Part shown: one piece after another, positions 1 through 5,047 of the stretch
How positions within the stretch are numbered: the first letter of the stretch is position 1
Layout: the number at the start of each line of letters is the position of its first letter
Assembly (NCBI GenBank): GCA_038244055.1
Contig: JBBRTW010000416.1
Span: 1-6,549 of the forward strand
Length of the DNA stretch: 6,549 bases
DNA from: DASPKW01 sp038244055
GTDB taxonomy: Bacteria; Planctomycetota; Phycisphaerae; Tepidisphaerales; Tepidisphaeraceae
Direction of reading: 5' to 3'
Notes under the pieces: model-generated
What the model was told of the DNA's origin: nothing
Seen by the model: only the letters and a program-made list of their open reading frames with translations
The model's database searches: none
Translations under genes and position numbers: made by a program

Positions 1-6
1 GACCCA

Positions 7-25
7 CATGGGCAAGATGCCCATG
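7..25. repeat. Short perfect palindrome (REP-like)
   Basis: Two 8-bp arms (CATGGGCA and TGCCCATG) face each other across a 3-base AGA loop, a perfect stem. No gene covers it. Short GC-rich palindromes of the form gggcA...TgcccA are common between genes in planctomycetes, and a similar pattern is seen inside the lipoprotein gene at 2595-2646; the kinship of the two is inferred. It could be a transcript-end hairpin of a gene left of the window, but no T-run follows. Confidence 0.6.
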
Positions 26-92
26 CTACGGTGAGGATTTCAGCAGAGCCAGTTGAGATTTCAGAGTTTTCCCCGCGCTCGACCTTGTTTCA

Positions 93-177
93 CCATTCAT
101 CATTCATCATTCAGAATTCACAACTCAGAATTCATGATTCATCGTTCATCATTCATAATTCATCATTCAGAATTCAC
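93..177. repeat. Degenerate tandem repeat, ATTCATCATTCA type
   Basis: An AT-rich block of imperfect units built on ATTCATCATTCA and CAGAATTCA stands out from its GC-rich surroundings. An exact 20-bp direct repeat occurs at 102-121 and again at 158-177, and the intervening bases are diverged copies (for example CAGAATTCA at 126-134). An open frame through it encodes only repetitive His/Ile/Ser/Phe residues, so I do not call it coding. The array ends about 19 bp upstream of the next gene's start. Confidence 0.75.
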
Positions 178-195
178 CCTTGAGGATGTCCTCCC

Positions 196-903
196 ATGCT
201 CTTCATCCCCCCACCGCTTCAACGTATTCTTCGACGGCGCATCGTGCGGGGGGGCGCTGCGACTCCCACGCCTCCGCCGCCGCCCCCCGTGCCGCCGGTG
301 TTGATTGAAGCATCGTTCGACGCGGGGACACTCGTGCTCACGCTTGGGTTCGATCGCGCGGTCGATCTGGAGGCGCTCGATCCTTCGCAGATCGGGGTGG
401 ATGATGGGCCGGGGACGGGGCTGGCTTATGTCGGGAGTGGGGCGGCAACCGTGCTCACGCCCGAGCGATTTACGCTGGGGATGAGCGATGCGGGATCATC
501 GGGAGGGATGGCGATTGTGTTGCTGGCGAGCGCTTCGTGCGGGATTGTGGCGGCCGATGATGGAGGGGTGTGGGCGGGGACCGGGAGCGGGGTGGTGTTG
601 CCGTATCCGATGCCGGTGCCGCCGGCGCTGATTACTTCGGTGGGGGGGAGCGAGGGGGATTTGGGGATCGCGATTAATTTTGATCGGGAGATCGTGCTCG
701 CGGAGGGGGCGGTGCCGGATGATGCGCTGCTGTTTGGCGGGCTGGCGTTGTCGAGCGTGTGGCAGCAGGGGCCGGCGACTTTGGGGGCGTACATGCAGGT
801 GCCGGCGGTGTTGTTTTCGACGCCTTGGCAGGCGGTGCGGCAGCCGGATTGGGTGCTCACGGAGATGGCGGTGCCGGTGGAGGGGGTCGTGGGGCCGCCG
901 TGA
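196..903 (+). CDS. Hypothetical protein with two similar beta-rich domains
   Basis: This is a 235-residue protein I do not recognise with confidence. After a short basic N-terminus (R10-R18) and a proline run (about 24-34) come two similar units. Unit one starts near residue 34 (PPVLIEASF, then LVLTLGFDRAVDL) and unit two near 132 (PPALITSVG, then LGIAINFDREIVL). The shared pattern of a hydrophobic strand followed by FDR plus an acidic residue suggests duplicated Ig-like or SwmB-like sandwich domains; this is pattern-based inference. There is no signal peptide or membrane segment. GAGGA at 182-186, nine bases upstream, supports this ATG. The coding strand is unusually G-rich (many GGG, GCG and GTG codons) compared with the C-ending codons of its neighbours, which hints at different ancestry. 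It might be a phage-like structural or surface-adhesion piece, or a truncated remnant. Confidence 0.6.
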   Translation: MLFIPPPLQRILRRRIVRGGAATPTPPPPPPVPPVLIEASFDAGTLVLTLGFDRAVDLEALDPSQIGVDDGPGTGLAYVGSGAATVLTPERFTLGMSDAGSSGGMAIVLLASASCGIVAADDGGVWAGTGSGVVLPYPMPVPPALITSVGGSEGDLGIAINFDREIVLAEGAVPDDALLFGGLALSSVWQQGPATLGAYMQVPAVLFSTPWQAVRQPDWVLTEMAVPVEGVVGPP

Positions 904-918
904 GGAAACGGGAAGACG

Positions 919-1026
919 GTTTCACGAATCAACACGAATCAACACGAATAGAGGCGAATCGAATCGAATCAAGGCGAGTGGCGGGCGTCCCGTCCATTCG
1001 TGGTCATTCGTGTTGATTCGTGAAAC
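919..1026. repeat. Long inverted repeat of CACGAAT units
   Basis: The left arm 919-949 and right arm 996-1026 are 31 bases each and reverse-complementary except at two positions, with a 46-base centre. Each arm is itself built from 10-bp units of the type AACACGAATC. The transcript could fold into a long, moderately stable stem in either orientation. It starts 16 bases after the stop of the 196-903 gene, so it could affect that transcript's 3' end, but there is no T-run typical of an intrinsic terminator. Similar 'cacgaat' repeats are, from memory, frequent between genes in planctomycete genomes. Confidence 0.8.
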
Positions 1027-1079
1027 ACATTTCTCCGAATGGAGGAGCAATTACGCATTGCGGTTCCCGGATTGAACGG

Positions 1080-1129
1080 AATTTCAAAGAGGGAATTTCA
1101 AAGGGGACAGGAATTTCAAAGGGGACAGG
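1080..1129. repeat. 18-bp tandem repeat
   Basis: Two exact copies of an 18-bp unit, AATTTCAAAGGGGACAGG, lie head to tail at 1094-1111 and 1112-1129. A diverged partial copy at 1080-1093 (AATTTCAAAGAGGG) precedes them. The unit resembles the 'aaaggggacagg' text seen near REP-associated transposase genes in other bacteria (recalled, not searched), but no transposase is present in this window. Confidence 0.75.
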
Positions 1130-1130
1130 A

Positions 1131-1370
1131 TTCGACTTGATCAACCCCTCCCCGCGCCGCGAATGTGAGGGATGAGGCGGGGAAGACACCATCAAGCCCG
1201 CGTGTTTTGCCGCCTCCGCCGCCCCGGAGATGTTCTCTCTGTTGTAAAGCTCAAAGTTGAAGATTTTCGCGCCATGTTATTCAGACTCCGATCACGCCGC
1301 GCAGATTTTCGTCCAAAAGCCGCCGCGAAATCAGGACATCCATTCCTCCGATTGCTCGTCGCATTTTCCA
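1131..1370. other. Gene-free stretch upstream of the toxin-antitoxin pair
   Basis: No frame here has a plausible start with recognisable protein features, and open frames on both strands give low-complexity arginine-rich translations. There is a weak GC-rich complementarity (CCCCGC at 1150-1155 with GCGGGG at 1177-1182) that I do not regard as a terminator. Together with the repeats to its left, this makes about 510 bases without a gene before 1416. Confidence 0.5.
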
Positions 1371-1387
1371 ATGGCATAATTTGCCAT
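1371..1387. promoter_or_regulatory. Candidate ParD operator palindrome
   Basis: ATGGCA (1371-1376) and TGCCAT (1382-1387) form a perfect inverted repeat around TAATT. It overlaps the proposed -35 element of the toxin-antitoxin promoter. A further ATGGCA half-site coincides with the antitoxin start codon at 1416-1421. Ribbon-helix-helix antitoxins of the ParD type repress their own operon by binding palindromes at the promoter. That this palindrome is the target is inferred from position. Confidence 0.45.
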
Positions 1388-1409
1388 CAGGCCTTCGGCG
1401 CGCTATTCT
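1381..1409 (+). promoter_or_regulatory. Candidate sigma70-type promoter of the toxin-antitoxin operon
   Basis: TTGCCA (1381-1386) and TATTCT (1404-1409) each match four of six consensus bases and are separated by the optimal 17 bases. Transcription would be expected to start about seven bases after the -10, at or next to the antitoxin ATG at 1416. This would make the mRNA nearly leaderless, in keeping with the absence of a ribosome binding site there. Confidence 0.4.
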
Positions 1410-1415
1410 CATTGC

Positions 1416-1691
1416 ATGGCAACTCTCACCAGCATGAACATCTCCCTCCCCGAGGCACTTCGCCAATGGGTGGATGATCGCGTCACGGCCGGGGGATACG
1501 GCACCGCCAGCGAATATCTTCGCGAACTGATTCGCGAGGATCAGAAGCGCCGCGTCCGCGAGCAACTCGATCAAAAACTGATCGACTCCCTCGAAAGCGG
1601 GCCGGCCGAAGAAATGACCGCCAAAGACTGGCAGCACATCCGCACAACAGTCTGCGATCGTCTGGCCGCGAAGAAAAAGGCTCCCAAATGA
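1416..1691 (+). CDS. parD: ParD-type antitoxin, ribbon-helix-helix family
   Basis: This 91-residue protein is the likely antitoxin of a type II toxin-antitoxin pair. Residues 5-12 (TSMNISLP) are the DNA-contacting beta-strand. Helices about 12-24 and 29-45 (GTASEYLRELIRED) complete the ribbon-helix-helix fold that dimerises on operator DNA. The charged C-terminal half (46-91, including SGPAEEMTAKDW) matches the toxin-wrapping tail of ParD proteins. The usual length is 80-95 residues, so it is complete. The first ATG is used because the inferred promoter places the transcript start there; Met7 at 1434 is the alternative and also lacks a Shine-Dalgarno site. Its stop overlaps the toxin start as ATGA (1688-1691), which implies translational coupling. 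It probably represses its own promoter, alone or with the toxin, through the palindrome at 1371-1387. Confidence 0.9.
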   Translation: MATLTSMNISLPEALRQWVDDRVTAGGYGTASEYLRELIREDQKRRVREQLDQKLIDSLESGPAEEMTAKDWQHIRTTVCDRLAAKKKAPK

Positions 1692-2008
1692 TCGAGCGCC
1701 GGCCGCGCGCCATCTATGCGATCATCGAAATCGCGGAGTACCTCGGCCAGGACAGCCCTGCCGCCTCCGAACGATTCATGGATGCCACCGAAGGCACCTT
1801 CACGCAGCTCGAATCCATGCCCGGCCTGGGTCATCTCTATGAATCATCCGACAAAAGACTTAAAGGCGTCCGCGTTTGCAGCGTGAAAGGGTTCCCCAAC
1901 CATCTGATCTTCTACCGGCCGAACGAGCAAGGCATCGAAGTTCTGCACGTCATCCACGGCGCGCGGGATATCCCCGCCGTGTTTGAGAGCGAATTTGAGA
2001 ATGATTAG
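1688..2008 (+). CDS. parE: ParE/RelE-superfamily toxin
   Basis: This 106-residue protein is the toxin partner of the preceding antitoxin. The pattern fits the ParE family. It has an N-terminal helix with an RPRA...EIAEYL signature (residues 5-19), a second helix with ASERF (26-30), then FTQLESMPGLG (38-48). The beta-sheet core follows, with VRVCSVKGFPNHLIFYR (61-77) and the C-terminal LHVIHGARDI (86-95). Characterised ParE toxins poison DNA gyrase, but other members of the superfamily act differently, so the target is not established here. In many ParE proteins the C-terminal strand reads RVLHG; here the arginine position is His87, a variation also seen in relatives (from memory). Length and motifs suggest an intact gene. 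It depends on coupled translation, with no separate ribosome binding site. Its 3' end converges on the lipoprotein gene 43 bases away. Confidence 0.88.
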   Translation: MIERRPRAIYAIIEIAEYLGQDSPAASERFMDATEGTFTQLESMPGLGHLYESSDKRLKGVRVCSVKGFPNHLIFYRPNEQGIEVLHVIHGARDIPAVFESEFEND

Positions 2009-2015
2009 TCCATTC

Positions 2016-2045
2016 ATCGGTGCCAATCGGTGCCGCATCAGTGGC
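2016..2045. repeat. Short ATCGGTGCC tandem repeat
   Basis: Two exact ATCGGTGCC units at 2016-2024 and 2026-2034 are followed by a weaker third copy (ATCAGTGGC, 2037-2045), giving a 10-11 base period. They fill the 43-bp gap between the convergent toxin and lipoprotein genes. There is no stable stem or T-run. Confidence 0.45.
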
Positions 2046-2051
2046 CAAAAA

Positions 2052-3317
2052 TCAACTCCCCTCCGGCATCCTAAACCGCGCCACCCAGATCTGGCTCGTC
2101 TTCTCCTGCCCGCGCTTGCTGGTCCACATCATCCAGTTCCCATCGGGCGAGAAAACCGGCAGCCCGTCGAACCCGTTCCAGAAAGTGATCCGCGTTTTGT
2201 GGCTCCCATCATCGCGCATCAGATAAAGCTCGAAATTCGAGTGCCCGTGCAGCGTGGTCGCCCAGATCAGGTGCTTGTTGTCCGGATGCCAGAACGGGGC
2301 CCAGTTGACGTTGGCATCGTGGGTGAGCTGCTTTTCGTTTTTGATCCCAGTGATATCCCCGGCCGCGTCGAAAACCAGATCGGCCACGAACACCTGCAGC
2401 AAATTGTTCCCCTTGCGATCCGAGCGATAGCAGATGCGCTTGCCATCGGGTGAGAAAAACGGCCCGCCATCGTACCCGGGCATGTAGGTCAGCCGGGTTT
2501 TCTTCGACCCATCCGCCTTCATCACGAAGAGCTCGACATTACCCGTCTCCGATGTCGGATGGCTGGTGGGGGCGGCCGTCTTTTCATGCAGCAATTGTGG
2601 TGCCGCCGTCCCCACCTGCGTCCCGCCTTGTGGTGCGGGCGTCCCCTCCCGCTTCTCCCCTTGTGCAGTCGCCCCCTGCATCCCCCCAAGCGGCGGCTCA
2701 TCCAGCTTCTCCGCGAAGATGATCCACTTCCCATCCGCCGAATAGGAGCACTCCGCATCGTGGAGATTGTTATCCGTCAGCGGATGCTTGGCCAGATCCA
2801 CCGATCCCCCGGCCGGCACCGCCGCCACCGCCCCCTTCCACCCATCGGCCCGGAAAATCTCCGCGCCGGTGGGCATTTCCCATTTGTAGTTGTTTTTGTC
2901 CCTCTGATAACCCCCCCGCTCTTCCTGGGGCTTGGGCTTGAGCGCGGTGGAGGAGAAGATCAGCGATTCGCCATCGGGTGAAAAATACCCGCAACTGTTC
3001 CACGAGGGCATCGGGGAGATACGGATTGGCGTGAGCAGCCCCTCCACCCTCGGTTCGCTCGCCCCCCGGCCCCACTTCACCTGGGCCACGTACATCTGGT
3101 AATCCTCATCCGGCTTCATCGAAGCCTGGAAAATGATCCAGCCCATATCCGGCGAAAAATAGGCTTCCCCGGCCCGGGCAAAGCCGTGGGTCAACTCAAC
3201 TGCGTCGCTTAACACCCCCGCCTCGCTGGTAGCGGGGGTGGGGTTGAATTCCGGCTGCGAACACCCACAGAAAAGGCAAATCGCACCCGAAAACACCAAA
3301 ATGGCGAATCTACGCAT
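2052..3317 (-). CDS. Exported PD40/TolB-like beta-propeller lipoprotein
   Basis: This is a 421-residue protein with a lipoprotein signal: MRRFAILVF, a hydrophobic stretch, then FCGC with the lipidated cysteine at residue 19. Six copies of the PD40 blade motif follow, near residues 53 (YFSPDM), 111 (YFSPDG), 191 (SYSADG), 287 (FFSPDG), 342 (FWHPDN) and 389 (FSPDG). Paired strands such as DGSKKTRLTY and DDGSHKTRITF also occur, as in TolB. Six blades make one closed propeller, probably a scaffold for protein or ligand binding at the envelope; no catalytic residues or partner can be named. A low-complexity insert (about 207-250) separates blades three and four. The frame is open upstream to 3452. 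I chose the ATG at 3317 for its compact signal peptide. A GTG at 3336-3338, with a GGAAAGAG site eight bases upstream (plus-strand 3347-3354), would add MIKIQPI and is a real alternative. It is transcribed divergently from the 3627 gene. Confidence 0.88.
   Translation of the reverse strand: MRRFAILVFSGAICLFCGCSQPEFNPTPATSEAGVLSDAVELTHGFARAGEAYFSPDMGWIIFQASMKPDEDYQMYVAQVKWGRGASEPRVEGLLTPIRISPMPSWNSCGYFSPDGESLIFSSTALKPKPQEERGGYQRDKNNYKWEMPTGAEIFRADGWKGAVAAVPAGGSVDLAKHPLTDNNLHDAECSYSADGKWIIFAEKLDEPPLGGMQGATAQGEKREGTPAPQGGTQVGTAAPQLLHEKTAAPTSHPTSETGNVELFVMKADGSKKTRLTYMPGYDGGPFFSPDGKRICYRSDRKGNNLLQVFVADLVFDAAGDITGIKNEKQLTHDANVNWAPFWHPDNKHLIWATTLHGHSNFELYLMRDDGSHKTRITFWNGFDGLPVFSPDGNWMMWTSKRGQEKTSQIWVARFRMPEGS
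2595..2646. repeat. Repeat-derived segment inside the propeller gene
   Basis: A 19-bp unit beginning TTGTGGTGC and ending GTCCCC occurs at 2595-2613 and at 2628-2646, with 17 of 19 bases identical. On the coding strand the copies give the near-duplicate peptides GTPAPQ and GTAAPQ (residues 224-241). The GC-rich, palindrome-prone text (GCGGG...CCCGC) resembles intergenic repeats of this kind of genome. It looks like a repeat captured in frame within a blade-connecting loop. Confidence 0.5.
3213..3240. repeat. GC-rich hairpin within the lipoprotein coding region
   Basis: Perfect 9-bp arms CACCCCCGC (3213-3221) and GCGGGGGTG (3232-3240) flank a 10-base loop. The segment encodes residues 26-35 (PTPATSEAGV) in the linker just after the lipidated cysteine, where sequence is free to vary. 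It may be an inserted REP-like palindrome. In the mRNA it would form a strong stem soon after the signal-peptide codons. Confidence 0.6.
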
Positions 3318-3626
3318 GATGGGTTGTATTTTTATCACGAATTTTTCTCTTTCCAAAATGATTTCAGTGATGATACTAACAGCGCTCGCTCTCGGATAGT
3401 TGGGTGCGGGACTTTGGGCCGTTTTCGGCATCGTGCCGATGGCGTCGCACAAAGCCCGGCGAGCCGTGTGGTAAATTCGTTCCGATCCACCGTCAACTGA
3501 ATAGGTTCGATTTCTCCCCGGGGGATCCGCGCTTCCCCCAGGGCGACTTCGCTCGCGTCAAGCCGGCCCGCGCGCCCATCCGGCATGGCGATGGGTGAGG
3601 TTCTGCCTCAAGGTAATGGCGCCACC
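3318..3626. other. Divergent intergenic region
   Basis: These 309 bases must contain promoters for the lipoprotein gene (-) and the 3627 gene (+), but I found no convincing -35/-10 pair for either. A minus-strand TAGTAT (plus 3373-3378) is the best -10-like hexamer and lacks a -35 partner. Open frames on both strands here are arginine- and proline-rich with no recognisable motif. Part of 3585-3626 may belong to the next gene if its longer start is used. Confidence 0.4.
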
Positions 3627-4274
3627 ATGGCACTGCCCAAGGATCTCACTGCCCGACTCGAACGCGCCCTGGCCGTCGTCGACGACCAGGGAACCCGCGG
3701 TACGCGCCTGCTCGAAGATGCCCGCCGTCTCTGCGGCCGCATCGGCCACCTTGTCTCGCTCGGGCTGCTGGCCGAAGGCGTCGACTCTACCGCCATGGAA
3801 GTCTGCTGCTTCGCGCTGCAACTACCCCTCAAGACCAAATCATCCCTCGCCGCCAAGACCTCCCGCACCAACCTCAAGGAACGCACCGAGCAGTCGGCCG
3901 AGATGCTCATCAGCCTCGTCGCCGACCTCGGCCACGATGAACTCATCGAACAGGTCTCGCGGCTGCTGGCCGATGTCCACCAGAAACGCCCGATCTCCGA
4001 GCAGGCCCGCCTCCTGGCCGATGCGCTGAATCTCGAAGATTTCGGCGTCACAGGGCTGGTGCTCCAGATGGTCGCCCTCACCCGCCAGGGCCAGGGCGTA
4101 ACCATGCTGGCCGATGGTCTGGAAAAGCGCGAGCAATACGGATACTGGGAAGCCCGCCTGAACGATGGGTTTCATTTCGAAGCCTCCCGCCAACTCGCCC
4201 GCAAGCGCCTGGAAGCCGCGCGAAAAGTCGCGGCGCTGCTGGCGGCCGAATTAAAGGAAGATGGGGCGAGGTAG
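3627..4274 (+). CDS. Helical conserved-type protein, possibly degenerate HD-domain
   Basis: This is a 215-residue, almost entirely helical soluble protein with no signal peptide. Residues 126-142 (QARLLADALNLEDFGVT) line up well with the C-terminal signature of HD-superfamily phosphohydrolases, approximately EAKLLxDADxLDxLG. The first Asp (D132) is kept, but the second Asp position is Leu134 and LD has become LE (137). Upstream, AMEVCCFALQLP (56-67) occupies the place of the 'AALLHDIG' helix, with Leu64-Gln65 where the His-Asp metal ligands would be. I infer an HD fold without the metal site, hence a non-enzymatic or differently acting protein; recognition is from memory, so function stays unknown. 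I chose Met at 3627 because AAGG lies about 12 bases upstream and the family-like helix begins there. An in-frame ATG at 3585 would add 14 residues but has no ribosome binding site. Confidence 0.75.
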   Translation: MALPKDLTARLERALAVVDDQGTRGTRLLEDARRLCGRIGHLVSLGLLAEGVDSTAMEVCCFALQLPLKTKSSLAAKTSRTNLKERTEQSAEMLISLVADLGHDELIEQVSRLLADVHQKRPISEQARLLADALNLEDFGVTGLVLQMVALTRQGQGVTMLADGLEKREQYGYWEARLNDGFHFEASRQLARKRLEAARKVAALLAAELKEDGAR

Positions 4275-4277
4275 GGG

Positions 4278-4355
4278 CATTGCGGATTGCCAATTGTGGA
4301 TTGCGGATTGATCAGACACGTTCAGCCTGCAATCCGCAATCCGCAATCCGCAATG
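4278..4355. repeat. Inverted array of CGGATTG heptamers
   Basis: The left side (4283-4310) has four heptamers: CGGATTG, CCAATTG, TGGATTG, CGGATTG. The right side (4330-4350) has three exact reverse-complement units (CAATCCG) plus a partial one. The inner 14 bases of each side (4297-4310 and 4330-4343) pair with 13 Watson-Crick pairs and one G-T around a 19-base loop. It starts three bases after the stop codon of the 3627 gene and could cap that transcript's 3' end, although no T-run follows. Confidence 0.75.
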
Positions 4356-4375
4356 GATGGTTCGCGATGAAAGGT

Positions 4376-4403
4376 TTGTTCCGCCCGCCGCCTCGGTTAC
4401 TAT
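4376..4403 (+). promoter_or_regulatory. Weak candidate promoter for the DUF1080 gene
   Basis: TTGTTC (4376-4381) and TACTAT (4398-4403) lie 16 bases apart, matching three and four of six sigma70 consensus bases. The predicted start near 4410 leaves a leader of about 46 bases before the ATG at 4456, which carries a good ribosome binding site. Confidence 0.3.
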
Positions 4404-4442
4404 TCCCCCGTCACGTTCGCACTTCATTCAATTCCCCGGCCC

Positions 4443-4449
4443 GAAGGAG
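4443..4449 (+). promoter_or_regulatory. Ribosome binding site fixing the start at 4456
   Basis: GAAGGAG lies six bases upstream of the ATG at 4456 and is a near-consensus Shine-Dalgarno site. It selects this start over an in-frame ATG 99 bases upstream, whose extra residues lack signal-peptide character. Confidence 0.75.
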
Positions 4450-4455
4450 TCCATC

Positions 4456-5046
4456 ATGTCGCGTTGGTTCAATCGTGTGGCATCCGTGTTGATTCTCGGT
4501 TCGCTCTGCGCCATCCTCCAGGCCGAGGATGCCAAAGCGCCGGCCAAGCCCGAGGCCGGCGTCACGGAACTTTACAACGGAAAAGACCTCACCGGCTGGG
4601 GCTACAAATCCGGCGAGAAATTCGACGGCAAGACCCAGTCCGATGATGGCCGCTTCTCCGCCAAAGAAGGGATCATCGTCGTCAACCCCGCCAAGCCGGG
4701 CGAGAAGATCAAGCAGCTTTGGACGACCGCCAAGTTCCCCAAGGATTTCGAGCTGACCATCGAGTTCCGCGCCGCCGTCAACGCCGACAGCGGCATCTTC
4801 ATCCGCAGCCCGCAGCTCCAGTGCCGCGACTATCTCGTCGCGGGCCCCTACAAGACCCTCAAGCAGTACAAGCCCCAGGACTGGAACACGATCGTCGTCA
4901 CCGTCAAAGGCAACGTCGCCCACTGCACCTGCAACGGCGAAGTCCTCGAAGACTCCCTCAAAGTCCCCGACACCGGCGGCATCGGCCTCGAAGCCGACCG
5001 CGGCCAGATGGAATATCGCAATATGCGGGTGAAAGAGCTGAACTAG
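4456..5046 (+). CDS. Secreted DUF1080 (3-keto-disaccharide hydrolase) family protein
   Basis: This is a 196-residue protein with a signal peptide (MSRWFNRVASVLILGSL, cleavage probably after LQA at residue 23). The mature part is a compact DUF1080 jelly-roll. It has LYNGKDLTGW at 39-48, the strand pair FELTIEFR...SGIFIRSP (98-119), DWNTIVVTVKG (132-142) and the closing GGIGLEADRGQMEYRNMRVKEL region (174-195). Characterised members of PF06439 hydrolyse 3-keto-glycosides; activity here is inferred from family only. It is shorter than many relatives. The loop that usually reads like ELQVLDxY...TYxDGxxGAIYG is replaced by LQCRDYLVAGPY, so the active-site region differs from that of the gene at 6017. 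It stands alone as a transcription unit, and its stop is one base from the stop of the opposing gene. Confidence 0.9.
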   Translation: MSRWFNRVASVLILGSLCAILQAEDAKAPAKPEAGVTELYNGKDLTGWGYKSGEKFDGKTQSDDGRFSAKEGIIVVNPAKPGEKIKQLWTTAKFPKDFELTIEFRAAVNADSGIFIRSPQLQCRDYLVAGPYKTLKQYKPQDWNTIVVTVKGNVAHCTCNGEVLEDSLKVPDTGGIGLEADRGQMEYRNMRVKELN

Positions 5047-5047
5047 C

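Noticed and set aside
93..177. CRISPR-like array
   Set aside because: The units are short, degenerate and contiguous, with no spacers of constant length and no cas genes nearby.
53..304. 83-codon plus-strand open frame across the first repeat array
   Set aside because: Its first half is translated repeat (His/Ile/Ser/Phe) and the rest is the out-of-frame start of the 196 gene.
426..935. Long minus-strand open frame opposite the 196-903 gene
   Set aside because: Its translation is low in recognisable motifs and exists because the plus-strand gene is G-rich. The plus frame has a ribosome binding site and a duplicated domain pattern.
3335..3586. Possible 83-codon minus-strand gene in the divergent gap
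   Set aside because: It overlaps the upstream part of the lipoprotein gene, lacks a ribosome binding site and shows no motif.
3608..4105. Minus-strand open frame of about 165 codons opposite the HD-like gene
   Set aside because: It is rich in Ser, Arg and Ala with no start signal, typical of the antisense of a GC-rich gene. The plus frame has coherent amphipathic helices.
4278..4355. Rho-independent terminator
   Set aside because: The stem exists but no T-run follows on either strand, and the stem is modular repeat DNA.
4411..4923. Minus-strand open frame opposite the DUF1080 gene
   Set aside because: It is a mirror of a confidently assigned family member and has no independent support.
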